Shown: positions 51,255 through 57,232 of the stretch, piece after piece
How the letters are laid out: every line of letters starts with the position of its first letter
Numbering within the stretch: the stretch's first letter is position 1
The notes under the pieces: model-generated
The model's input: only the letters and a program-made list of their open reading frames with translations
Told to the model about the DNA's origin: nothing
The model's database searches: none
Translations under genes and position numbers: made by a program
Source: Kiritimatiellia bacterium
Lineage (GTDB): Bacteria; Verrucomicrobiota; Kiritimatiellia; UBA8416; JABMPJ01
Assembly (NCBI GenBank): GCA_029939545.1
Contig: JAOZSS010000003.1
Location: 1-57,232, forward strand
Direction of reading: 5' to 3'
DNA length: 57,232 nucleotides

Positions 51255-53161
51255 TCAACACCTCCCGCGTTGGACTTGTCGGACGGGTCTGGCTTGTCCG
51301 ACATCTCCCCGCCAAACCCCATCTGCGCAAAGATCTTCTTCAGATCCCCGTCAATCTTCTTGGCCTGTGTCTCCAGGCCATCTTTTCCCCACAGCTCTTC
51401 GAGCACCTCCGGTATGGGGCGGTACTCCTCCTGCTCACTGGTGTCGACGTAGCGGGAGGGGGATAGGTTGTAGTCGTTCTCGGCCGCTTTGTCGTTGGTG
51501 ATGACTTGGGTAAAGCACTCGACGGGCTTTCCCTTGATGAAGGCCTGGGCGATTCTCTTGATGCTGTCTTCGGGGATGTAGTTTTTCGGGCGGCCTTTCT
51601 TGAATTCCTGGCTGGCGTTGACGAGGACGATTTGGCCTTGCCGCTGCGGCAGCTTGTTCCTGTTGAGCAGGACGATGATGCCGGCAGCCGTCGTGTTGTA
51701 GAAGAGGTTGTCGGGCAAAAGAATGACGCCTTCGACCAGGTCGTGATCGACAAACCACTTGCGGATGGTCTTCTCCTTGTCTTCGTTGCGACTCCCACTC
51801 CCGCGCGTTACGGCACCGGTGTCGAGGACGACGGCTGCCCGACCCGTGTTCGTGAGTGTGGTCAGCGTGTGCTGGAGCCATGCCCAGTCGGCCTTGCTGG
51901 ACGTGATGCCGCCGTGCTCGTCAAAACGGCCAAAGTCGTCCTTGTCGTAGATGGATGCATCAAATGGCTGGTTCCACATGGGGTTGGCCACGACAATATC
52001 AAAGGTCCGGAGTTTGCCGTCAGGCGTACGGAATTTCGGGTTGGTCATTGAGTTCCCGCGGACAATTTCGCCCTCCATGTCGTGGATGACCATGTTCATG
52101 CGCCCGATTGCGTAGCTGGCGCCGGTCAGCTCCTGCCCATAGAGCTTGAGTGGTTTGCTGACTTTCAGCTCGCGTTCCATCAGTGCGAGTTCGCACTTGA
52201 TCAGGAGTCCCGCCGATCCGCAGGCGTAGTCGTGTACCTCTTCGCCCTGGGCGGGGCGAACCATGTAAGCCATCAGCCAGCCGACTTCTGTCGGGGTGAA
52301 GAACTCCCCGGCGCTCTGGCCCTGACCTTCGGCAAACTTGCGGAGCAGATACTCGTAGCAGCGGCCGAGGAAGTCGGGTTCGACGTCATACAGGCCAAGG
52401 CGATAGCGGGGGGCGGATAGAGCTTCGATGATACCGGCCAGGGCGGAATCGCTGATCTCCCTCTCGCCATTACGGGTCTCGTTGAAGTCGACAATATCTA
52501 TAACGCCGCTGAGATCCTTTCTGCGGTCACCGGCGTTTGCTTTCACGATGGTGCGCATAGTGGTCGTGAGCTGCTCGCCCAGAGACTTTGGCTTCTGCCC
52601 GTTGGACCAGTCGAAAGCCTCGCGTCCGCTGACAATCGCCCAACGTGCCTGCGGGGGAATATAGAAGCGGACCAATCCCGGATCCGCTTCTATAATAGAG
52701 AGAGCCGTCTCGTGGTCGCCGTAGGTTTCGGAAAGCCGTTCTATTTCGTCATCGAAGACGTCGGAGAGGCGTTTAATGAAGACAAGAGGGAGAATGTAGT
52801 CCTTGAACTTCGGGGCATCCTTCTCGCCTCGGATGGAGCAGGCGGCCGACCAGAGCATCTGTTCCATGGACTTGGTAGTAAGCAGGTCGCGACGCGATGC
52901 ACGCTTGCGGCTTCTGCTGGTTGAGGGTGATCCGCCGGACGTGTTGTCGGACAGGTCTGACATGTCCGACTCTGTCAACTCCACCTCAGAAAGCAACTCG
53001 GCGATGGCCTTCTTTGCCTTACCACGCGGCGTGCTCCGTTGGTTCTCCCAGCGGTTTAGCGTCGAAAAGGCGACCCCCAGTCTCGCGGCCAACTCTTCCT
53101 GGCTCATATCAAGCTTGGCCCTTAATAGCTTGAGAATCTCTGGGATTTCTCTATCATCCAT
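51251..53161 (-). CDS. hsdM: Type I R-M methyltransferase subunit M with N-terminal XRE HTH
   Basis: A 636-residue N6-adenine methyltransferase. N-terminal HTH (about 5-52): LKLLRAKLDMSQEELAARLG, FSTLNRWENQRSTPRGKA. HsdM-N follows from about 85 (MEQMLWSAACSIRGEKDAPK). SAM motif I is HDYACGSAGLLI and catalytic motif IV is ANPMWNQPFD (NPMW where NPPF/Y is usual; NPMW does occur in this family). Repeat-derived linkers are at about 62-73 (SDMSDLSD) and at the extreme C-terminus (SDKPDPSDKS). The HTH suggests self-regulation of the operon; an inverted repeat overlaps the candidate promoter. Confidence 0.95.
   Translation of the reverse strand: MDDREIPEILKLLRAKLDMSQEELAARLGVAFSTLNRWENQRSTPRGKAKKAIAELLSEVELTESDMSDLSDNTSGGSPSTSRSRKRASRRDLLTTKSMEQMLWSAACSIRGEKDAPKFKDYILPLVFIKRLSDVFDDEIERLSETYGDHETALSIIEADPGLVRFYIPPQARWAIVSGREAFDWSNGQKPKSLGEQLTTTMRTIVKANAGDRRKDLSGVIDIVDFNETRNGEREISDSALAGIIEALSAPRYRLGLYDVEPDFLGRCYEYLLRKFAEGQGQSAGEFFTPTEVGWLMAYMVRPAQGEEVHDYACGSAGLLIKCELALMERELKVSKPLKLYGQELTGASYAIGRMNMVIHDMEGEIVRGNSMTNPKFRTPDGKLRTFDIVVANPMWNQPFDASIYDKDDFGRFDEHGGITSSKADWAWLQHTLTTLTNTGRAAVVLDTGAVTRGSGSRNEDKEKTIRKWFVDHDLVEGVILLPDNLFYNTTAAGIIVLLNRNKLPQRQGQIVLVNASQEFKKGRPKNYIPEDSIKRIAQAFIKGKPVECFTQVITNDKAAENDYNLSPSRYVDTSEQEEYRPIPEVLEELWGKDGLETQAKKIDGDLKKIFAQMGFGGEMSDKPDPSDKSNAGGVE
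51269..51304. repeat. TCGGAC-type palindromic repeat, copy 5 (3' end of hsdM)
   Basis: GTTGGACTTGTCGGACGGGT then CTGGCTTGTCCGACAT. On the minus strand it encodes MSDKPDPSDKSN, ending a few residues before the hsdM stop. Confidence 0.85.
52944..52976. repeat. TCGGAC-type palindromic repeat, copy 6 (5' part of hsdM)
   Basis: TTGTCGGACAGGTCTGACAT then GTCCGACTCTGTC. On the minus strand it encodes ESDMSDLSDN, at the linker between the HTH and the HsdM N-terminal domain. Confidence 0.85.
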
Positions 53162-53188
53162 AGTGTAGTCCTCTGTTTGACGAGCTAT

Positions 53189-53218
53189 ATAATGCTATAG
53201 CGTTTATAGCGATATCAA
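53189..53218 (-). promoter_or_regulatory. Candidate hsdM promoter with overlapping operator-like inverted repeat
   Basis: On the minus strand TTGATA (53218-53213), an 18-bp spacer and CATTAT (53194-53189) form a plausible -35/-10 pair 28 bp before hsdM. The perfect inverted repeat GCTATA-N5-TATAGC at 53194-53210 overlaps the spacer. It is a natural target for the HTH at the HsdM N-terminus, which would make an autoregulatory loop. Inference from sequence pattern only. Confidence 0.5.
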
Positions 53219-53284
53219 GGGGTTTCTTGGGGCAATTGGGTGATACGATTTGACAGGCTTGGTCATTTCCATCAGAAAGACGGC

Positions 53285-54040
53285 ATGATGCGTGAGATTG
53301 TTGAGAAGATCGGGCTGATCATTGTTGGGGATGAGATTCTCAACGGTCGGCGTCAGGATAAGCATTTCCGCTGTACGCTGGAGCTGTGCCGGGAGTGGAA
53401 TGCCCGGCTGGCCTTTACACTGGTGCTGCCCGACGATATGGACGTCATGGTGACGCATTTCAAGTGGGCCATGGCACAGCCCCATCCTTTCTTCTCCTGT
53501 GGTGGGATCGGGTCGACCCCCGACGACGTGACGCGTCAGGCTGCGGCGGCGGCCGCCGGGGTGGGGCTTGAGCAGCATGCCGAGGCGGTTCGGATTCTGA
53601 AGGAGCGCTTTGGCGATGAGGCGACGGAGCCGCGCCTGCGGATGGTGACGTTTCCCGTCGGTTGCGCGCTGGTGCCCAATCCGGTCAACCAGGTGCCCGG
53701 CTTCGGCATTGCCAACGGCTATTTTCTCCCCGGCTTTCCCTCCATGGCGGCACCGATGATGCGGTGGATACTGGAGACCTACTATGAACCCGGCGCGGAG
53801 CAGGTGCGCTTCACGATGGCACTGCCCAACGCGCGTGAAGCGGACCTGACCGATCTGATGGAAACGTTCGTGGCCGACTACTCGGACCTTACGTTTTCGA
53901 GTCTGCCCCAACACACGGATGCCGGTCCGCGCGTGATCCTGAGCATCAGCGGGCTTCCCGAGATCGCCGAGGGTGCCTATACCGATCTCAAACGGCGGCT
54001 GAGCAAGGTCGCAGTGACGTTCGAAGAGAACGCATCATGA
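53285..54040 (+). CDS. CinA N-terminal (MoaB/MoCF-like) domain protein
   Basis: About 251 residues. I start at ATG 53285 (MMREIVEKIGLIIVGDEILN); upstream frame is unconserved and an ATG three bases later is equally possible. The molybdopterin-binding-like fold shows IIVGDEILNGRRQDKHF, SCGGIGSTPDDVTRQAAAA AAG and LPGFPSMAAPMMRWIL. This is the nucleotide-metabolite (ADP-ribose pyrophosphatase-like) N-terminal domain of CinA without the C-terminal deamidase domain. Stop and start of the next gene are close (ATGA at 54037 if the upstream start is used). Confidence 0.85.
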   Translation: MMREIVEKIGLIIVGDEILNGRRQDKHFRCTLELCREWNARLAFTLVLPDDMDVMVTHFKWAMAQPHPFFSCGGIGSTPDDVTRQAAAAAAGVGLEQHAEAVRILKERFGDEATEPRLRMVTFPVGCALVPNPVNQVPGFGIANGYFLPGFPSMAAPMMRWILETYYEPGAEQVRFTMALPNAREADLTDLMETFVADYSDLTFSSLPQHTDAGPRVILSISGLPEIAEGAYTDLKRRLSKVAVTFEENAS

Positions 54041-54068
54041 GGTCGATCTCGAGCTTCTCCTCTTGTTC

Positions 54069-54129
54069 CCCCGCGACCTCGTGTCGCGGGAAATGGAGAT
54101 CTATGCATCCTGCGACGCGAAGTCGCAGA
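54069..54129. repeat. Double-hairpin palindromic element at the start of the GHL10 gene (copy B)
   Basis: CCCGCGACCTCGTGTCGCGG(G) hairpin at 54070-54090, an AGATCT-containing spacer, then TCCTGCGACGCGAAGTCGCA with its own stem from 54108. It shares layout and most bases with the mfd copy at 12539-12600 (about three quarters identical by eye). Within it GGAG and ATG at 54103 form the translation start I prefer for the GHL10 gene. Confidence 0.75.
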
Positions 54130-56046
54130 AAGGCCGCGATTCTGCTTTGCACGCTGCTCGCTGCTTCACTACACGCCGCATCCGTCGTGCTGGTGCGTGG
54201 CACCAGCTCAACACCCAACCAGGCGGAGCGTAACTACGCCGCCAGAGTCACCCGGTGTGTTGAGGGGTGGCTCACCGAGCTGGGGGTCGCGCACCGGATC
54301 GTCGATGACGAGAAGGTTTCAAGACGTACACTCGAAGGGGTGCGTGTAGCCGTGTTAACCTATAACCCTACGCTCCGTGCAACAGAGCTGGCCGCGATTG
54401 ACGGGTTTGTAAAACGTGGCGGCCGCTTGGTTGTTTTCTACTCGGCTGATCCCAAACTGGCCCACCTGATGGGGGTCAGGCTGCATTCCTACCGAGCCGA
54501 TCCTACGGGTACCCGGTGGACGCGTATGAGATTTGTCGATCGGGCTCTGTCGGGCGCGCCTTCGATGGTCTATCAGCGCTCGCGCAATATCCGCCCTGTT
54601 ACACCGCGTGGGCGAGGCAAGGTGGTGGCTTACTGGGAGGATTCCAGCGGAAGACGTCGCGATCCGGCCTGGGTACAGACCGATGCAGGCTTCTGGATGA
54701 GCCACGTCTTGCTGGATGACGGCGACACGTGGCACAAGCAGCAGCTTCTCGTAGCGCTCCTGGGGCACTTCGATCCAGCCGTGTGGCCGGTGGCGGCACA
54801 GGCGGCGAGGCACCGTGCCGAAACGCTGGGCGTGTTTGACTCTTACGCCGAGACGGAACGGATCATCCGGTCGCAAGCACCGCGTACCGGGAGTGCGGCG
54901 ACCGTGGCGGCCTCGTTGGCAGCGGCGCGCAAGACACGGGCAACGCTCGAAGCCCGGGTGCAAGCGGAGGCCCACGCCGATGCCTTTGCGCAGGCGGACA
55001 TCCTCTATCATCAGCTCATGCAGGCCTACGCTTCCACATTTCAAGTTGGGGGTTATCGTATCCGTGGGGTCTGGGATCATTTTGGGCTCGGACTGTACCC
55101 GGGCGATTGGCAGCGAACCTGTCGTGAACTCGATTCGCTTGGCATCACGGACATATTTGTCAATGCGCTATGGCCCGGGAAGGCGCTCTACCCGAGCTCT
55201 GTTGTGCCAGTGGATGATGCGGTGGCGCTCTATGGCGATCCACTCAAGGACGCCGTGACGGAAGGGCAGGCGCAGGGCCTCAAGGTTCACCTCTGGAAGG
55301 TGTGCTGGAACTTGGATGGCGCGTCGGAGCAGTTCGTTGCTGATCTGCGCAGAGCCGGGCGGCTACAGCGCAGGGAGAATGGTCTCGCACTGCCTTGGCT
55401 CTGCCCGTCGCATCCCGATAACCTGCGTCACGAAAAGGATGGTCTGCGCGAAGCGCTCAAGCGCTATCCGATCGACGGTATCCACCTCGACTACATTCGC
55501 TATCCCGGTTCGCATGGCTGCTATTGCAGTGGCTGTCGCAAGCGATTCGAAGCGCATCTCGGTCGCCGTGTGAATCGCTGGCCCAAGGATGTCCGCAAGG
55601 GCACCGATCGCAAAGTCTTCACGCGTTGGCGCTGCGAACAGATCACGCGCCTGGTTCGAGATGTCAGTGCGTTGGCGCGCAAGGTGCGGCCGGGAATCAA
55701 GCTCTCAGCCGCCGTCTACGGTAAGTACCCGAGTTGCAGAGATAGCGTGGCGCAGGACTGGCCGGGATGGGTCAACGAAGGCCTGATCGACTTTGTCGTG
55801 CCGATGAACTACACCGCGAGTGAAGAGGCCTTCACCGGACTGTTGAAAAGCCAGGTGGCACTGTTGGACGATGTAACGCGTCTCTGCCCCGGCATTGGCG
55901 TAACCGCAGCGGAGAGCCGCCTGGGTGTTCCTGTCGTCCTGCAGCAGCTTGAAGAGGCACGCAGGCGCGGCGCCGGCGGGTTTGTTCTGTTCGACCTGAA
56001 CGAGGTGCTGTCGCGGGAGATTCTGCCTTACTTGGGGCTGAAATAG
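54103..56046 (+). CDS. Secreted GHL10/DUF187-like family 10 glycosylhydrolase
   Basis: About 647 residues from ATG 54103, preceded by GGAG at 4 nt and followed by a signal peptide (RRKAAILLCTLLAASLHAAS). An in-frame ATG at 54037 overlaps the CinA-like stop and would add 22 residues from a palindromic repeat. The N-terminal region (about 25-270) resembles a glutamine-amidotransferase-like or flavodoxin fold (VAVLTYNPTLRATELAAIDG). The C-terminal barrel (about 320-645) has GVWDHFGLGLYPGDWQRTCR, DGIHLDYIRYPGSHG, CSGCRKRFEAHLG and IDFVVPMNYTASEEAF, hallmarks of the GHL10 glycosidase-like family. Substrate unknown. Confidence 0.85.
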   Translation: MHPATRSRRKAAILLCTLLAASLHAASVVLVRGTSSTPNQAERNYAARVTRCVEGWLTELGVAHRIVDDEKVSRRTLEGVRVAVLTYNPTLRATELAAIDGFVKRGGRLVVFYSADPKLAHLMGVRLHSYRADPTGTRWTRMRFVDRALSGAPSMVYQRSRNIRPVTPRGRGKVVAYWEDSSGRRRDPAWVQTDAGFWMSHVLLDDGDTWHKQQLLVALLGHFDPAVWPVAAQAARHRAETLGVFDSYAETERIIRSQAPRTGSAATVAASLAAARKTRATLEARVQAEAHADAFAQADILYHQLMQAYASTFQVGGYRIRGVWDHFGLGLYPGDWQRTCRELDSLGITDIFVNALWPGKALYPSSVVPVDDAVALYGDPLKDAVTEGQAQGLKVHLWKVCWNLDGASEQFVADLRRAGRLQRRENGLALPWLCPSHPDNLRHEKDGLREALKRYPIDGIHLDYIRYPGSHGCYCSGCRKRFEAHLGRRVNRWPKDVRKGTDRKVFTRWRCEQITRLVRDVSALARKVRPGIKLSAAVYGKYPSCRDSVAQDWPGWVNEGLIDFVVPMNYTASEEAFTGLLKSQVALLDDVTRLCPGIGVTAAESRLGVPVVLQQLEEARRRGAGGFVLFDLNEVLSREILPYLGLK

Positions 56047-56134
56047 ATATCGAGCTTGTATTCGCTCATGCTCTCCGGTACTCCGGTAACACGCGCCCAT
56101 TCGATTACTCACTGGCTTATTAAGGAGCACCACT

Positions 56135-56433
56135 ATGTCAGATCTTGGCTACAGCGACACGCCTCTCATTCCCGGAACCAACTGGCACGTGCACGATGGC
56201 GAACGCCCGCAGCCGCGCATCGTCACGCCGTCGTCCGAATATGGCGCGCCGCCATCGGATACGGAGTCGTGCTCCATCATGCCAAGGAGCTACAGGGCCC
56301 CACGAAGCACATGACCACCACGCAGTACCGTCCGCACGAGCCGGAGAAGTCGCTGAAGCTACAGAACCACGGCGATCTGGTCCGCTTCCGCAACATATGG
56401 TACCGCCCGCTGACGGGCTATGATCAGGGGTAG
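56135..56433 (+). pseudogene. DUF1080/3-keto-disaccharide hydrolase-like gene with internal deletion
   Basis: A good Shine-Dalgarno (AAGGAG) precedes ATG 56135. The frame starts MSDLGYSDTPLIPGTNWHVH then PQPRIVTPSSEYGAPPSD, the start of the DUF1080 (concanavalin-like sugar hydrolase) family. It then breaks: after about 45 residues the frame changes and resumes with VVLHHAKELQGPTKHMTTTQ and SLKLQNHGDLVRFRNIWYRP, the family's C-terminal end. The middle (most of the catalytic domain) is missing. So this is a short scar of a once longer gene, in the same direction and 88 bp after the GHL10 gene. The 5' frame stops at the TGA inside 'CACATGACC'. Confidence 0.75.
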
Positions 56434-56445
56434 AGGGAGGCTCTT

Positions 56446-56560
56446 GATGGACTGCGGTCCGCTTGGAGAGCGGGCCCTACCTTACCCTTGTGCAGTGAGG
56501 ATCGACGGTCAGGTAGGACGACGCGCTCTCCGAGCGCGCCGGAAAAGACCGCCTTTTTTT
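56446..56560. repeat. Intergenic palindromic element upstream of tRNA-Tyr
   Basis: GGTCCGCTTGGAGAGCGGGC followed by CCTACCT (from about 56455) is imperfectly complementary to AGGTAGGACGACGCGCTCTC followed by CGAGCGCGCC (to about 56540). The right arm itself contains CGCGCTC-TCC-GAGCGCG. A T7 run follows at 56554-56560. Could be a repetitive palindrome with terminator-like end for the upstream transcript. No gene in this stretch. Confidence 0.5.
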
Positions 56561-56562
56561 AC

Positions 56563-56591
56563 TTGTTCACAATGCCCTCGCAAGGCATTAT
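56563..56591 (+). promoter_or_regulatory. Candidate promoter of tRNA-Tyr
   Basis: TTGTTC (56563-56568), a 17-bp spacer and CATTAT (56586-56591) place transcription start about 15 bases before the tRNA. The -10 form CATTAT is the same as in the hsdM candidate, though two cases are too few to call a preference. Confidence 0.45.
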
Positions 56592-56613
56592 CCGTCACTC
56601 ATTTCAATCTTGG

Positions 56614-56698
56614 GGCGGGGTACTCAAGTGGACAACGAGGAGAGACTGTAAATCTCTTGGCTATGCCTTCGAAGGTTCGAATCCTTCCCCCGCCACCA
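56614..56698 (+). tRNA. tRNA-Tyr (GTA anticodon)
   Basis: Complete type II tRNA: acceptor GGCGGGG (56614-56620) pairs with CCCCGCC (56688-56694); D arm CTC/GAG; anticodon stem AGAGA/TCTCT with loop CTGTAAA (anticodon GTA, 56648-56650); long variable arm as expected for bacterial tRNA-Tyr; T arm GAAGG-TTCGAAT-CCTTC; discriminator A and encoded CCA (56696-56698). Confidence 0.98.
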
Positions 56699-56816
56699 TT
56701 CTCTAAATCCCTGCGTTGCAGGGCGTTATGTTTTATGGTGCCGACACCCCTCTGACGCCGCATTCTCGCGCCCGTCAATCCGACTCCGAAAAAGGCGGTC
56801 ACCCAAAGTCACCCAT

Positions 56817-56866
56817 GGACTGTGGTATTTGTGGGTCTTAGAAGTACCACAGAAGTACCACAGTCC
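56817..56866. repeat. Inverted and tandem repeats resembling integrase arm sites
   Basis: GGACTGTGGTA (56817-56827) is an exact inverted copy of TACCACAGTCC (56856-56866). Between them GAAGTACCACA occurs twice in tandem (56841-56851, 56852-56862). Short spaced repeats like these, about 120 bases after a tRNA 3' end and beside an HTH/excisionase-like gene, resemble arm-type binding sites of a tyrosine recombinase. No integrase gene is in the window. Confidence 0.55.
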
Positions 56867-56951
56867 AAAGGAGTGAGAAAGCAGACGATTTCTCTGCTAT
56901 GTGGGGCAGGAACGAAAGGGAAAGGGAATCGCGCAGGTGTGGAGCACCGCG

Positions 56952-57209
56952 CTACGGTACCAAGAACTCGATTTCTTCGGCTCTGAATCGGGTGAAACGG
57001 CGTGAAATCTTGGCAGGGGTGAGCTGACCCCGTTCGACCATTCGCCAGACGTCGCGGGGTGACGCTGAGAATCTGCGCGACTTCCCGTGCCGTGAGGAAA
57101 CGAGTCTTCCCGCGTGAATCTGAGCGGTGCGCTTCGATCTCCGGGTTCCGGCAGACACGAATGACGAGCTTCCTGTGGAGGGTGTAACCGGTCTTCCGCT
57201 CTCACTCAT
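56952..57209 (-). pseudogene. Frameshifted HTH_17/excisionase-like gene
   Basis: Reading three frames together gives one coherent protein. ATG AGT GAG at 57209 is followed, after a two-base excess (GAGAG for GAG), by KTGYTLHRKLVIRVCRNPEI and GKTRFLTAREVAQILSVTP. One base is then lost in a run of C on this strand (GGGG on the plus strand near 57058), after which another frame continues as RDVWRMVERGQLTPAKISRR FTRFRAEEIEFLVP and stops. The FLTAREVAQILSVTPRDVWR motif is a winged/AlpA-like helix-turn-helix used by excisionases and related regulators. Two small frameshifts break it, though sequencing error at the homopolymer cannot be excluded. It supports a decayed mobile element next to tRNA-Tyr. 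Confidence 0.7.
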
Positions 57210-57232
57210 GCGACTAAGCGCCCCCCATTTTC

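Noticed and set aside
46141..52976. CRISPR array, because of repeated ~36-bp units
   Set aside because: The copies are scattered over 7 kb, lie inside coding regions and have no regular spacers or cas genes.
53177..53193. TTGACG and TATAAT on the plus strand as promoter of the CinA-like gene
   Set aside because: The two hexamers are only about 5 bases apart, so they cannot act as a -35/-10 pair.
56522..56560. Intrinsic terminator (CGCGCTC stem then T7) before tRNA-Tyr
   Set aside because: About 15 bases separate the stem from the T run, too far for a standard terminator; recorded as part of a palindromic element instead.

Overview
The window reads as one stretch of a moderately GC-rich, Gram-negative chromosome. 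The likely source is the PVC superphylum, with Kiritimatiellota or a close relative as my best guess. Sequence-level reasons: lipid A genes (lpxB, lpxI) and an Mla-type lipid transporter show an outer membrane; a secreted pseudopilin carries the H-x9-D-type tail motif common in Planctomycetes, Lentisphaerae and Verrucomicrobia; there is a DUF1549/DUF1553 - DUF1501 - PPC-domain gene cluster; and surface proteins carry divergent InlB-like repeats and a 'DIDHDGFCAWEEFLSGTD'-type C-terminal module. The phylum call is inference, because no rRNA is present.

Layout. 1-498: 3' end of a beta-barrel-like gene, converging on lysA. 491-4487 (-): lysA, a hybrid PAS histidine kinase and an FHA protein. 4580-9600 (-): a cobalamin riboswitch with a downstream terminator hairpin, followed by two related secreted surface proteins and a pseudopilin with overlapping reading frames. 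9681-15005 (-): a short beta-carbonic-anhydrase-like protein, mfd and rpoN. 15301-16086 (+): a WalJ-type metallo-beta-lactamase-fold protein. 16148-22836: accessory island with a nucleotidyltransferase pair, a HEPN/MNT toxin-antitoxin pair, a decayed AlbA_2-type ATP-binding gene, and a SNF2 helicase next to a SWIM-finger/HTH protein. 22882-25831 (-): lpxI, a Gfo/Idh oxidoreductase and lpxB. 26133-32277 (+): argF, pyrB, a repeat-rich lipoprotein, mlaE, mlaF and mlaD. 32314-39474 (-): guaB, an Xaa-Pro peptidase, ruvC, yebC, a radical SAM protein and a divergent EF-G paralogue. 39679-45846 (+): the planctomycete-type DUF1553/DUF1501/PPC/RidA-like operon. 45852-53161 (-): a type I restriction-modification operon with two extra genes (four-helix-bundle protein, YgjP-like metallopeptidase). 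53285-56046 (+): a CinA-N-like protein and a GHL10-type glycosidase-like protein. 56135-57209: a gutted DUF1080 gene, tRNA-Tyr, and a frameshifted HTH gene beside integrase-arm-like repeats.

The most notable signals are: (1) a B12 riboswitch placed in front of surface proteins and a pseudopilin rather than classical B12 genes; (2) a short palindromic 9-bp-periodic sequence present six times inside four genes of the restriction operon and seen nowhere else in the window, read in-frame as Ser-Asp-rich linkers in five copies; (3) a second, unrelated ~60-bp double-hairpin element inside mfd and at the start of the GHL10 gene; and (4) several large intergenic inverted repeats. Together (2)-(4) suggest a genome seeded with small palindromic elements, some tolerated inside proteins, in the manner of Rickettsia palindromic elements. 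Three genes (AlbA_2-type, DUF1080, HTH) are decaying through internal deletions and frameshifts.
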